From: Thysanoteuthis rhombus
Taxonomy: Eukaryota > Mollusca > Cephalopoda > Oegopsida > Thysanoteuthidae
DNA length: 64,000 nucleotides
Reading direction: 5' to 3'
Assembly: GCA_963457665.1 (NCBI GenBank)
Contig: OY735233.1
Coordinates: 43,738,892-43,802,891 of the forward strand
The notes under the pieces: generated by a model
Told to the model about the DNA's origin: nothing
The model's database searches: none
What the model saw: only the letters and a program-made list of their open reading frames with translations
Made by a program: the position numbers and the translations under genes
In this document: positions 1-12,342 of the stretch, in pieces
How positions within the stretch are numbered: position 1 is the first letter of the stretch
How the letters are laid out: every line of letters begins with the position of its first letter

Positions 1-710
1 ATCAAGACATTGTATCATACCATGTAACCATTGGTCTTGCCTTAGTAAGTTTGCGTATGATTTATAGCAGTGAAATACATAATTACTTTCTGAACACCCT
101 GATATATATGGATACACAGTGTTTTATATATGAGGATATTCATATCATAAATAGCAATTAAGATTATATTTTATGCTCAACTCTTGATAGAACAAGTTGT
201 GAACCTGATGTTTCAAACTAATTTGTATACATTTATAAAAGCTTGTACCAACACTAAATAGATTGCTACATTATATATAGGATATATCACCATTGATTGA
301 ATGTTGTCAAACAAATCTAACCAGTGTATATTGAGAAAAGGCACAATCTATTTGTTTATGATTTTAAATTCTACCAACAGCTATTTTATCTGTAATATAT
401 ATTCTAAAAGCCACTATAACCTTCATGAGGATTAAATTTCTGAAAATAGGTGAATATTCTGAATTATAATTACAAGTACATCAAAGAAAAGAAGCAAGAT
501 CTCATTTTTATATTTAGAAATGCAAATTGCTCATTGCCATTCATAAAAAGCTTTCAAGTTTTTCAGTTGCTTTTTTTGATTCTATCAATTAGGAATTTTT
601 TAGCTTTCAAGTCTCATTAATTTCACAGTATGAAAGAAAATATTTGAATCAGTTTCTCTTTTGATTTTACCATTTGAATTTTGCGAAAACAGAGGAGAAT
701 TTTAATGAAA
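1..710. other. No gene seen
   Basis: AT-rich non-coding sequence. I find no repeat, conserved frame or RNA gene. Confidence 0.6.
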
Positions 711-925
711 GACAGGTCTGGTTAGTCACTCAATAGAAACTGCCACATGACCTACGTCTTCAGGGGATTTTCAAAAAAAACAATAAAAACATTTTTTCTA
801 GATATAATAGGGAGTAATTTTCAGCCTCTAGCTTGATTGGTTTGGCCTGTACATAGCCATCCATCCAGAACCATTTAGAAACTAATGAAATCTATGTTGA
901 CAGTGTTGGTGACAGTTCTGGTTGA
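711..925 (+). repeat. Family A repeat, internally deleted
   Basis: Starts with the family 5' end (ACAGGTCTGGTTAGTCACTC) and jumps after about 45 bases to the 3' half (TTTTCTAGATATAATAGGGAG ... ATGTTGACAGTGTTGG). Family A is about 430 bp, non-coding, in both orientations, with at least 16 copies in this window. Confidence 0.8.
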
Positions 926-1084
926 GTGTCTCTAATTGTTCCAAATGGTTATGTTTATTATTAAATCATTGAAACAAAATATGTTGCATTGGATTTCTTT
1001 CCTCTTCAATAGGATTTTTTCTGCTCTAACTTCCCTACGTGGATATCTGTTTCTTTTCCTTCCTTTAAATATTCACAAAGACTT

Positions 1085-1258
1085 AACTCTTATATTCATA
1101 CAAAGAAAATAAAATGTCAATTTCAAAGAGAATAACTTCGAGTTAAAATTACTCTCCTTTGACAGATTCATTACATAGAAGAGTTCAACTACTTTGCATG
1201 CCAATCACATGTGGTTTTAAGTGGTTTATGAATTGAAGATTTGATTTACACATACAAA
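1085..1258. repeat. Family B miniature inverted-repeat element
   Basis: About 175 bp between AACTCTTATATTCATAC and TTTATGAATTGAAGA. The related copy at 12159-12342 has cleaner terminal inverted repeats. Confidence 0.65.
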
Positions 1259-2500
1259 CTCAGATTTAGTTGGGCATCTCTTGTGCGCAGATGCTCATAC
1301 ATATTCTCACCCACATTTCTACTTTAGTACGATTTTCCTTTTCATAAATCTAATAAATAAGAATTAAGGACAAAAATGTTTCAAAATCATTACATACAGG
1401 ACCCCAAATGTTCCTATCGTCAATGAAACAAAGCAATAATAAAACGAACAAGTTAGTCACTTAGGGTCATTGTTGTCATTGTTGTTACAAGAGGAAAATA
1501 AAGTCAACTCTTGGAGTAGTAGTTTGACAATACGGTGATTTCGATGTTTGTAGATGTGTAAACAATGTTTTATATCTCATGATGACCCTTTTTCTATTGA
1601 CTTGTACCATTCTACCTGACCTGCTAACCATTGTCCATAATAAATCACATGTTTCAAATAAATTATTACTCGGCTGAATGTCTGAATGAAGAGATTTGCT
1701 GATTGTTATAGCAACAGCCAAAGAAAGCGGGAAATTGCTTTTCTCTTCCTTTCATAGAGAAATAAATTCTTCCCGTTGGATTCTGTTTGTGGACACTAAT
1801 TAAAATACAGCACTTCCTTTTTTTTTAATATTTATAGCAATGCAAGGATTAGGGTTGTGGTCAAACTGTAATGCAAGTTGGAGGCTGGAGCTAACTTTGT
1901 TTTTCCACCGGAACAACAAGAACAAGAACAATCCACACCTAATTTAGGGGAGTTTGGATTTGAAAAATTGGAATTGAAATTGATTATCCCATAGAAAATA
2001 AAAGGTGCAGTTGTTATATTATGAATTCAACAGAACGAGAAAAAAAGAAAATGTTATTTAAGCCTTTTTATTCCCTTCTTTCAATACATACAAATACTGG
2101 TTGTTTATAAAGTCCTTATTTTTTTTTAAACAATGAAATGTGATAGGTAAAGACTTTATGGACATCCTGTATAAAAGAAAATTTCATTGAAACATCCATT
2201 TTATGGAAACAAATTCTTCCTTCTGTACCATTATTTTGAACAGATTCTTTCTAATAAGATTTTGATTTATCAACATACTTTTTCAATTTAAACTAAAGAT
2301 ATCACCCAGCCAGGATTTTGTAGCTATACCACATAATCCCACTTTGAAGATCTTGGTAGAATTTTCCAAATGTTGTTAAGGACTTTTCTCCAACTTGCTT
2401 TCAATCTTTTTTTCTTTTTTATTGGTTAATATCATTTCCTTTTTTTTTCAGAAAGCATTACAATATCAGAAACCATCAATCAAAACTATAAACATCATAA
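1259..2500. other. No gene; SINE tail scraps
   Basis: Two family E tail scraps (AGGAAAATAAAGTCAACTCTTGG near 1490, and ACAACAAGAACAAGAACAATCC near 1913). The 78-codon frame at 1485-1721 (minus) overlaps one of them and looks incidental. Confidence 0.6.
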
Positions 2501-2502
2501 TA

Positions 2503-2925
2503 GGCTTCTACAGTTTTCAAGTTGGTCTAGCTGGCTAGCTGGCTGGCTATGTATATGCTGCACCAATGGGGCTAGAGGGCTGAAAAATTTGACATTTACT
2601 CATTATTATGTCTATTAGAAAAATGGTTGTTTTTCAGTTTTTTAAATTCCCCCCAAAATAGGTTTTTATGGAAGGTTCAATATACAATGTAAGTTTATAC
2701 TTAATTGGTTACTTAGTTAGTGTCAAATAGTGTACACACTTGTTTTTTGAAAAATTCAGACTATTTTAGTGATTACTGCCCGTAAAAGAGTGAGAGAAGT
2801 AACTCACTTGCTGATCCCCCTTTTTTACTATTTTTAATTGATCATCCACAGCATACTGCTAGAAGTTGTTGTTGTTGGTCATGTGACAGTCTCTATTGAG
2901 TGATTAACCAGACCTGTTCTATTTA
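2503..2925 (-). repeat. Family A repeat, near full length
   Basis: Reverse orientation, from the 3' end (TTCTACAGTTTTCAAGTTGG) to the 5' end (GAGTGATTAACCAGACCTG). The CCAG/CTGG-rich patch near 2525-2545 sits where other copies carry microsatellites. Confidence 0.85.
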
Positions 2926-3403
2926 AACCTCCCGGTTTAACTGTATACATGGGGGGGGAGACTTGTTTAAGGTCTTTGCAAAGTTATTGCAAATTTTACA
3001 TAAGCTAACAACTGTGCAGTAGTTATAGAAAACTGTATCAGTTTTGAGAGCAAATACAAACATATCATAAGAACAATATAAGAGAGATTGTTTGGTGGTG
3101 AAGAAATTGCATATTTCCAACAAGCACCAATGGTTGGTGCAAGTAAAAGCCAAAATTTTGAATGTTAATTCTCAAGGCAAGCAGACCCCCTCTTGAGAGC
3201 TTGGCACTACACAATCTTCTTACTTCCATATAGCCTTGACATACATGTTGGACAAGGCTAAACTGAATAAATAAAAAATAAACATTTTCCTGTTAAGAGC
3301 TTCAATCAAGATGATTTCAACAGAATATTTAGATGGGAAAAATTCAGAACAAAATGGATGAACTTCTTTTCTTTCTTTTTCTTCTTCTTGAAGTAATTTG
3401 GGA

Positions 3404-3600
3404 ATGGCATAACAGTATAACAGCACGGAAAACAGAATCAGCAGACTGAGTTTAAATTTCGGCAAAGGCTACTTGTGATCACTTCACACTAATGACCTTT
3501 GGAAGGCATGAATTCACTCACCCCCCAGCAATGGGTAAATAACAGGACAGTTGGAGCCCTTTAACCCTATAAAAAAGTCTATCTAAAAGAAGATTACTCT
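3404..3600 (+). repeat. Family F SINE-like repeat, copy 1
   Basis: Contains GAGTTTAAATTTCGGC, like a pol III B box, then a body with CACTAATGACCTTTGGAAGG, AATGGGTAAATAACAGGACA and GTTGGAGCCCTTTAACCCT. Shared with 3661-3850 and 53897-54110. Confidence 0.6.
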
Positions 3601-3660
3601 GACAAAAATAACAGCAATATTGCCGATTTTTTAATTGTATCAACATATGTATGTGCACTG

Positions 3661-3990
3661 GATGTATGGAGTGGTGTAACAGTCACAAAAAACAGAATTG
3701 GTAGACAGAGTTCAAGTTTCAGTCAAAGCTGTTTACATTCAGTTCACACTAGTTCCCTTGAGAAAGGACCAAATTCAAACCCAATAAATATATAGCAGTT
3801 GGGGCCCTTTGAGCCTGTGAGGCAGTCCATCTAAGAGAAAAAATAATTATCCCAAGCCCCATATAAAGGAGGAGGGTCGGTATGGGGCTAACAACTCCAC
3901 CCTGTAAAAACCTACTTGCTACTACTACTACAACTGAAACTGTAGCACAGTGGTTGTGGTCCTGTGCCCCACAGGGGGTCTGCAAGAATA
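3661..3990 (+). repeat. Family F SINE-like repeat, copy 2, with LINE-like tail
   Basis: GTGGTGTAACAGTCAC (A-box-like) and GAGTTCAAGTTTC (B-box-like), then the family F body. From about 3880 the text GGGGCTAACAACTCCACCCTGTAAAA recurs near 55152-55178, so this end is a separate mobile fragment. Confidence 0.6.
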
Positions 3991-4169
3991 AACAAAACAA
4001 ATAAAGTAATTAAGATCTAAACTAAAATAAGCAAATTTAGAGACAAGCCTGGCTGCTGTAAGGTCAAACTTCACTCTACTCCTATTCTGGCTTATTACAA
4101 CTTTTACATTGTACATATAAATAATGAATAAGAAGAATATAACATAAGATTTTTGCAGATATGTAAAAA

Positions 4170-4400
4170 TTGTCAGTTTGGCTCAATCAGTAAGTGAGCA
4201 GTCTACTGATCACTTGGTTGTGATATCAAATCATGGTAGGGAAATGTCAATTTTACATATCAATTTGGTTCAAGAGAACAGACAAACAGTAAAGTGTTTA
4301 CTTCTCTAAATTAGGTAGGTATTGTTGTTGTTCTTGTTGATGTTACAGTGGAAAAACAAAGTTAACTCCAGTCTCCAACTTTTGACAAAAACCAAAGATG
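4170..4400 (+). repeat. Family E tRNA-derived SINE
   Basis: Begins GTCAGTTTGGCTCAATCAGT (A-box region) with GGTTGTGATATCAAATC (B box) about 50 bases on, then a body with ACAGTAAAGTGTTTACTTCTC and AAAGTTAACTCCAGTCTCC. The reverse copy at 38019-38225 matches from head to tail. Confidence 0.75.
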
Positions 4401-5456
4401 TCTCCCATTTAACATTAAAATTCAACTCAGCTGTCTCTGCACTTTTTTCTATTTCTTTGGGGCAAAATATTTATCTTAACCCCCACACACACAAACACTT
4501 GAAACAAAAAAGAAAGAATTAATCCTTAAATGATTTTTTATTCCCAACATGTCAAAGAAAGCACCGGTTGAAAATCAGTGTCTAGATAAAAATGTTTTTT
4601 TGTGGAACTTGGCTACTTAGAAGATTTCACCTTTGACCCCAAATCACCAAATGATAACACAAAATTGAAACCTCTTGCAGGACAACCAGACAAGCAAAAA
4701 GCTGTCCGTTCCTTTGGCTTAAATTCCTTCTTTTTCCATCATATCATTGGTACTTGATTTTCTTTTATCTTACTCTGGATTATCTGTTAAGGGAGAAGTC
4801 TACTTTTTTTTCAGTTGGTAGGTGAGTGATATCTGCAAGAGACAGCTATCAACATAATTGAGCCTTGTGCTGCCAACAGTAGACGCAAGCTTTGTCAGGT
4901 AAAAGGTAAGTAGAAAAGGTTAATGGAGAGGACAGCTATAAGCAAACAGAACGTTTATAAGCAAGCAATGCTCTGAACAGAGGCCAAGTGACGACGACAG
5001 ATCAAAATTGATTTTTCTAAGCCCCCCCCTCCATTACCCCTACAGAAAAAAACGTCTTTTAAGTGGGATTCACAGAAACTGGCGCCATCGATTCTTGTTC
5101 TACCTTCTTTTGATCAACTGTCACAGCTGACATTGCGATCAACAATGCTTTCTTTGCAAACCTCCCAAATCCTACAACCAGAGGAAAAGGTAAAAAAAAA
5201 AAGCTCAATATGTTAAGCTAGAAAAAGATAGATAAACCAACAAGCTCCTCTTCACTATTAGCATGATTCCCCTTTGATGTTTCGACTCAAGTCCTGACCT
5301 CTGACTTTTGCAGTTGTTATTTGTTCTATGCCCGAAAGCATTCTTCTTTGTTCTCAGAAAACCTCATCTAAACTTTCTACTTGTATTAGAAGCATCTCAA
5401 CACTCACGCATTATAACTGGTTTATAGCCAAGCTGACTTTGCAGACAGAAATCAAA
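4401..5456. other. No gene seen
   Basis: Low-complexity A- and T-runs and otherwise unrecognised sequence. No coding signal. Confidence 0.55.
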
Positions 5457-5756
5457 TAGGTCTGGTTAGTCATTCAATAGAGACCATAATATATATGTGT
5501 TGGGGGAGAGCAATAAAAAAAATCAGAAAAAATGGTGATCAATGAATACTTCTATTGCCTTTTGTTGGGCAGCGATCACTCAAAAAAAAGTCTGAATTTT
5601 AAAAAAACAAGCATTAACACTGCCAGACACAAACTAAGTGACCAATTTAGCATACACTTACATTGCAAATAGGAAAAAAAAACAAAATTCTTTATATGAG
5701 GAGTAAATGTTAAAATATTCAATTCTCTAGCACCATTGGTGCAGCCTGTATGTGCA

Positions 5757-5816
<60 letters not shown>

Positions 5817-5908
5817 CCAGCCAGCCAGCCAGTCAGCCAGCCAGCCAGCCAGACCAGCTTGAAAACTAGAGAATCTTATGTTGACAGTTTTGGTTGACAA
5901 TTTCTAAA
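5457..5908 (+). repeat. Family A repeat carrying a (GATA)n(CCAG)n expansion
   Basis: The ends match the family (GGTCTGGTTAGTCATTCAAT ... GACAGTTTTGGTTGAC). The microsatellite at 5757-5852 replaces the ACATAGCCAGCCAG segment of plain copies. Confidence 0.88.
5757..5852 (+). repeat. (GATA)15 followed by (CCAG)9 microsatellite
   Basis: 60 bp of pure GATA units then about 36 bp of CCAG with one substitution, both inside the family A copy. Confidence 0.98.
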
Positions 5909-7321
5909 GAGGATTCATCAAGGCATTTGCTACTGTTTACATAAGTTCTCACTTTGTTGTTTTTGGTCATTGAGTGAAGAAGGAAAATATCGCATCAGAA
6001 ATGAGAGGAGTGTTATTAAAAGTTTCAGCAGTAAATTTTCATCTACAAATGCAAACATGCTTGGCAGTTTTCTTTTATTTTACAAGTGCCAACCAACCCC
6101 TCACCCTACTTGGGTCAGTAGCAGCCATCACCATCCTGACCCTGATCCAAAATGTTGTTACAGTATCATCACATCAGCTTTTCAAAAGGCAAAAGGTAAT
6201 TTTTTGTTCTTATCAATACTAAGACTTTTAAGAGAAGGTGTCAGACATTTCTGAACAAAAAAATCAGAAGATTTGAAATAGCTTTATGACTTCTCAACTT
6301 CCAGAGGGTTCATGCCTTTCATTTACTTTATATGCTGGTGGTCAAGATGGACACTTAAATGAAAAATAAAAACCTTACATATATTACATTTTTTCCAAAT
6401 TGCACTGATATTATGACTAGGAGTCTGTCTACTGAAGCTTGATATGGACAGTTACAGGGCTTGGAGGAATTGCTGTGATCAGTGGTCCTCCAAATACCCT
6501 TGTAAATCATGTCTTATTGTCCAGAATATACAATGTTTTTGTTTTGAAAAAGAATCAGAGAAAATCAGAGTATTATGTCTAACTCTGACTCTAACACTAT
6601 TATATAAACTTTAATAAGTAAGTTTTATAAATGTACTTCTAAAATCTGAGTTCCAATGATTTAAATCTTTAATCATTCCTTGAACAATAATGTGAATCCC
6701 GAGTGAATATTATATATTAAGAAATGTTGGATCCTGCAATATAGTCAAAAGAAGTAGTGCCCTTACGCTGGCTACAGCATCGGCCATCTCTGGCCAAGCT
6801 TTATACATTACAAGTTTCTTTGTCTTGTGTAGTTCCTCAAGGTTTGCAATCCATATGAAACAGACTTGAAGGTGATAAGCACCCAAAGTGGAGCTTATTC
6901 ACTTCACCATACAAATATCATCAAAACATTGTTAATCATTTAAAACAAGATAATATAAAAGATCATTTACAACCTAAATGACCACAAGTAGGATTGAAAC
7001 TGTACCTGATAATTTACCTCATGTCTTTATCAGAGAGGTCCAATAATTTTCTTCCCTTACAATTATACCTTTTTGTTGTTCAAAAGGATTTGTAGCAGCC
7101 CCATAATTCTACTGAACATAAGAGATCTTTTCAAATCACTAATAATCAATACTGGAGCCATAATTTGGATTCAATATCCCAAGGGATCATTTGGAAGAAT
7201 TAGCACTTACAATCATGAAACAAACGTTACCTATTTTATCAAAAAATTACAAATTATATTTTTTTGTCAAACTTCAGTCTGAGTCTTTGTTTTTCAACCG
7301 TAAGAACAAGAACAAACCTCA
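5909..7321. other. No gene seen
   Basis: Two overlapping frames of 82 and 94 codons near 5970-6254 use different phases of the same DNA. Neither has a recognisable motif or splice partners I trust. Confidence 0.5.
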
Positions 7322-7412
7322 CCGAAATTAGGATGGACAACCCTTCACTGATTGCATTTCCAATATCAAAATATTAAAAATGCAATCAGTGAAGAGTTGC
7401 CTACCCTAAATT
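7322..7412. repeat. Hairpin-forming inverted repeat (two SINE tails head to head)
   Basis: A perfect 17-bp arm CTTCACTGATTGCATTT (7343-7359) pairs with 7378-7394 across an 18-nt loop. With mismatches the arms extend to about 38 bp and include the family E tail text (CCTAAATTTTTG against CGAAATTAGG). Confidence 0.88.
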
Positions 7413-7964
7413 TTTGCGTTCAATAATTTTCTTCAGTAACAATAGAATTAAGAGTGGTATTCGACCTTGCAGCAGTCAGACCTGTCACAATGTGTATTTT
7501 AGAATGTAATTCATTTAATTCAAATGTATACACATGAGGATTAAAACTGTATAGAAAGATAAATATCTAGTAATATTAGCTAACCTTACAATATTTATTA
7601 CCTTCAAAATGTAATGCCAAAAAACAAAATTATTTTTAAGTCATTTCTATAATGTGAAAACATATATTCTGTATAAAATTTAGCAACATTTTGTGATGAA
7701 GTTGGTAAAAAAAATGTTCTCAAAGCCTAAAACAGCTAAAGAAAATATATGTAACTTTTATTAATTGCATAACAATTTTTATATCATAATACTACAGAAT
7801 CTAAACAATCTCCCTATGACATCATTTAAAGATTGAATGATACAAATACAGGATATACCCAACTAAAAATGATAATTAATTTCAAGCATGTGTAATTTCT
7901 ATTTTTAATATTTTTATTAGTAGAAACATTGTCAATCATTATTGAATCACTGTAGTCCTAAATA

Positions 7965-8425
7965 TGGCCGGCCCGTCCGAACAACCAGACAAGTGGGCTA
8001 CAGGTTCTTTTCTCTTTGCTCGTCTGTGTGTGTGTGTGTGTGTATGTGTTCGTCTCCAGATGCTCCTGGTCACATTTTTGAGGCTTGAAAATTTTCATGT
8101 GTATACCATTAAGCACCACTAAAAACCTTTTTCACTTTTTTTTCTCAAAAAAGTACTTTTGGGAGTCTCTAAAGTCATTTTGAAACAACAATGCTCGAAT
8201 CTTATGCTGGTAATTCTTTTAGGTAAAAGATCAATTTTTTAAAATAGTTTTAGAAATTTTTTTAGATAATTAATTCTGATTACTCTATAGCCATTTTGAA
8301 CCAACAATGCCCAAATCTTGTGCTGGTATTTTTTAGATAATTTTAGATAAAAGATTTTTTTTTTTCAAACAATTTTAGATATTTCTTAGATAATTAGTTC
8401 TGTACGCATGGATAAAGCTGATGGA
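7965..8425 (+). repeat. Family D repeat with (TG)n and an internal duplication
   Basis: Recurs at 23090-23470, 26265-26545, 38300-38680 and 43885-44170 (reverse). Landmarks: CAGGTTCTTTTCTCTTTGCT, CTCCTGGTCACATTTTTGAG, TAAGCACCACTAAAAACC, ATAATTAGTTCTGTACGCAT. (TG)n lies at 8025-8049. The segment with CAACAATGCYCRAATCTTRT and AGATAA is tandemly duplicated (about 8187-8280 and 8300-8400). Confidence 0.8.
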
Positions 8426-9059
8426 TATTATCATTAATCTTTGTCTAGCATTTTCTTTGGTCTTAATCTTTTAGTGGGTTTTCATCATAACTTTGCTTAG
8501 GCAAGCAGATTGACGGCCTGGGTGAAAGCGTGATAAAAAAAACAACTAAAAAATGATGCTAGAAGAAAATATAAGTCGTAAATGAATAATAATGACGTAT
8601 AATTTCATTCATAACAAAATCATAAAAAACATTCCTTAAGAGTAGAATAATATACTTCTGATTTACCTGTATGGTAATACTCCTTTGTATTCCTTCTATT
8701 TATAACGTGTATTGTCCAAGAAACCTCAAGAAAAGATTAAGCTCCAAACTTCCAATCATTTGGAAGACTGCAATGTACCTATAAGCTTACTTTAGATACA
8801 TTTATAGCTAAACTATGCAGTGGGCTGTATATCTGTGTTCTTTTGTCTACTTCTCCCACATACCTATATAATATGACTAAACTTTTTGATCCACCTACTC
8901 TCCAGGTACAACAGCACAACAGAACAAAATGATGAGTGAGGATATGATTTCCTACGTATTTCTGTCAGCAGATGGGCTTGTTATCTCTCATTTCCAAGAG
9001 CTAATAAGCCAAATGCTGATAGAATGAATGATATACATAAAAATAATTATATCCACCCA

Positions 9060-9320
9060 CTTGATGCTTTTAACGTCTTCCACAATAGCTGCCTACAAAA
9101 GATCTGTAATATCTACTGGCCAAACCAGATCTCCGATGAGGAACTGCATCAGGGGACAGACAGGAAATAAATGCCCTTTGAGATTAAGTAGGTTAAGAAT
9201 AGCTGGATCATGATGTCCCAAGGATGACCATTGAGAGAATTGCCTTAAGATGGACCGCACCTGGGAAGAGAAAGGGAGACAGGCCAAAGACCACCAAGTG
9301 AAGAACAGTGATGACGGAAA
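9060..9320 (+). pseudogene. LINE reverse-transcriptase C-terminal fragment
   Basis: In frame from 9060: LDAFNVFHNSCLQKICNIYW, then PNQISDEELHQ. This is the typical end region of many non-LTR retrotransposon ORF2 proteins (HxxCLRxILNIxWPxxISNEEL). After a frameshift comes WTAPGKRKGDRPKTT, the usual RWTPPGKRKRGRPKTTW tail. It is broken by stops and frameshifts and cut off upstream. Confidence 0.75.
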
Positions 9321-9915
9321 TGGAATTATTGTTGTTGTACTAAAAAGATTTATCTCTTTTAATTTTTTTCAGTACAACAGCAATTACTTTGCATTTTGAT
9401 AGGAAAAATATGCAAGTTTCTCCATTTACACCTTCCTTTTGATTAGTTTTAGTAGCAGCTGTTCCCCAAAAACACTACTTAACAAAAGGACTAGACAACA
9501 AACTCAATAAATCACCAATCCTAATAACGATCTCATTGCACCTTTTATTTCCAATAACATATGTGAGCGAATATTCTTTTGTTGACTTAAATGTTTTATG
9601 AGGATTGAATGGAGTCCTTAGAAAGAGAATAAAAACAAATGTAATTATGAAAAATAAAAAGACCCAAAGGTTTCATTCAGATAAAACAAATCTAAAAACA
9701 AAAAAAAGGTTATAACTATTAAGCAACAAATAAACACAAAATAGTACAGCAATAAAGAATTGTTTATCTTCAATTTGTGAGTTATTAATGCAATAATTGG
9801 TATTTAATGAAAAACAGAGAAACAAGAGAGAAATATTACAGAGTAGAACAAAAGGTAAATAAAATATAAACAATCACAAATATTGGCAAATAACAACCTA
9901 CACTGATGGAACAGC

Positions 9916-10165
9916 TTGTTCACTTGTGTTTGTTTGTCCACACAGAATCTCCAAAAGTTTTCTATGTCATTTTGTGGAAGGGTGGACCAAGGGAGAATTG
10001 ATGAAATTTTGAGGCAGATCCAGAATGTTTTCTTACTGAGTCCACATGTGGAAAATCAAATCTTACAGTTATCTTTGTAGCTACATACAAACTGAATTTC
10101 ATTTAGTTTTTAATTAGTCTATGGCATTGGCAAAGATATGAGCTCTCCGAGTTCTTTCTTTTTTT
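9916..10165 (+). repeat. Family C repeat
   Basis: Shares with 16043-16330, 20747-20905, 44448-44660, 46985-47355 and 59630-60120 the texts GTCCACACAGAATCTCCAAA, GTCATTTTGTGGAAGGGTGG and ATGAGCTCTCCGAGTTCTTT. Non-coding, about 280 bp. Confidence 0.78.
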
Positions 10166-11214
10166 CTCCAAGCAATAGAACTGAAAACCTTTTCATAAAT
10201 TTTGGTTCTCTTTAAAAGCATATTTCCTTTCATTGAATCATTTCCTAGTAAAATCTGTTTGCATTTTTGTGAAGCTATCATCCATCCAATCTAATGGCCA
10301 ATGACTCTAAACGGATTTTAAAAAATAAGTCAGGAACATGGAAAATCTTATTTAAAAGGCCTCAAAGGGAATTCAGAAAGGAAACAAAGCAGCACAAAAT
10401 AAACTTAGTTGCATCAATAGATTTCCCAATAATAAGCTCAGCAGTCTCCATGTCAAAATGTTTGAAAAACTTGCAGACAATATTCAGAAATATTTGAAGT
10501 TTCAAAAGAAGTATTGATTATAAATTGATTGTAGTTTTCCAAATCAACTAAACCTAGGAGATTGGATCAATGATCCCATAGTCTGACACAGCTATTAGCT
10601 GAATTTTGATCTAAACTTTTCACTGAATAATGCTAGATCTATGTGATTTGATGTTAAAAGAACAAAGCTTTACTAGTTAAACAATGTACAACTGTGAATA
10701 TTTATCGTTTTGTCTATAGATTTTATAAGTAGACAAGTGAGCTGACAGCAGTGGGTATGAGGTTGTTCTTCCCAAGTTCTAAAATCAACCATTTTCATTA
10801 GTCTATATTTTTGCTCCTTGTTCAGAATTTTTCAGGTGAGGAATTATCATTTTAACTTCCTAAATTGTTTGGACTAGTGTCTTTACTACAACATTTTGGC
10901 CATCATACACTTTGGCGTTCTCCAGGTATCTAACTCAGTAACCCACACGGAATTTCAAACCGAACCCTTTACTTAATCCAAGGAGGTAGATTGTTCTCAT
11001 TCTGTTGTCCATTTCAAAGAGGGGGTGTTATCAGTGTTTCTTTAGTCAACATAGCCTTGTGTCTAAACCAGCATACATGGCTGAACCAGCATAAAGGATT
11101 CAGGAATTCCATAAAGGTTACTGAGTAAAACAGACACCTGAAGGAGGCCAGAGGGTACAATGACCAAAATTGCTGTTTTTCATGCATTTTACATTTAGGG
11201 TCTGTTATATTCAG
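10166..11214. other. No gene seen
   Basis: Short frames only (67 codons at most). No recognised repeat. Confidence 0.55.
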
Positions 11215-11375
11215 CATAAAACATGAGAGGACAGTGGACCCAAAAATATTAATCCAACTCCAAAATAGCTAGATTTAGCTCCAAAATAGCTAAATTGATT
11301 ACAGCTTATGCGGCGTTGACTTTCTTGAACAACCACACCCGCATTATAACTAGAGAAGCCTGTACTAACATAACA
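11215..11375 (-). repeat. Family G miniature DNA element
   Basis: Its right end, CGCATTATAACTAGAGAAGCCTGTA, is the reverse of the family end TACAGGCNTCCCTCGTTATA. Inside, AGCTCCAAAATAGCTA appears twice. It matches 19482-19660. Confidence 0.7.
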
Positions 11376-12158
11376 CCTTAACACTCCAGACAAGGATTGG
11401 TATATTCTAGTTGAAGAAATAAACAAATGAAGAAAAAAAAGCACCAAGTGATTTCTAAAGACCAAGATATAAGACAAACGTGAGAAAAGCCAAAAATGTA
11501 TCATTGTACTGAATGTTATATTAAGAACAAAGAAGATAAAGACAATAGTCCAAAAATGTATATAAAAGAAGTCAATACTTGTTCAAAAAGGACTCAATAC
11601 TATACATGTTATGCTGAATCAGCAAAATTGCTTAATTGGCAAAATTTACTTAATTCTTTTCTTTAATCTCTGATTACATAAACTTTTGATTGTAAAAAAA
11701 AGTTGATTCATACTCTTGTTTTGGTTAAATAAACTTTTCAACAAATTGAAATTTCATATTTATTCATTTTTTGTAAAAAAAGTAAAAACAATTGGGCCAT
11801 TTCGCAATTCGTTGAAACATAAACATATTTATTTAGTTCAGCTTAATCTGGAACATAAAGGAAGAGAAGAAGATTGTGTTGTGTTGATTTTCAAAGTAGG
11901 GAAAGCTTGCCTCTCTTGAAAATCAGCATTGGAAATCTTGGCTTTTTGCCTGGGTTTGAACACTGACCACTGGCATCAGAGAGAAATACACAACTACATC
12001 AACCATTAAGCAAACCTCTAAAACTTCTACAAGAATCGATAGGTTGTGATAACATCTTGATGACATGTATTGTGTCACCAGTTTTTGGCAAAATATGTTG
12101 TGGTTGTAAATACAAGTGGCTCCAAGTTTTTTCATATTACAACAACTGTATCCACAAA

Positions 12159-12342
12159 ATTAACTCTTAAATTCATAAACCACTTAAAACCGCTTGTAAA
12201 TGATAGTGGAATTCTTCAATTAAAATAGAGCCCTTCTGTGAACTGAATGAGAAAAAGATTCACCAAATGTTAATCCAAAGTTATTTCCCTTGTAATCGAC
12301 ATTCTATTTTCTTTGCATTAATTTAAGAGTTAGCTGAAAAAT
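12159..12342. repeat. Family B element with clear terminal inverted repeats
   Basis: Starts TTAACTCTTAAATTCATAAA and ends TTAATTTAAGAGTTAGC, inverted repeats of about 15 bp. The interior has CACCAAATGTTAATCCAAAG and CATTCTATTTTCTTTGCATT, shared with 32660-32826 and 35085-35206. Confidence 0.8.
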
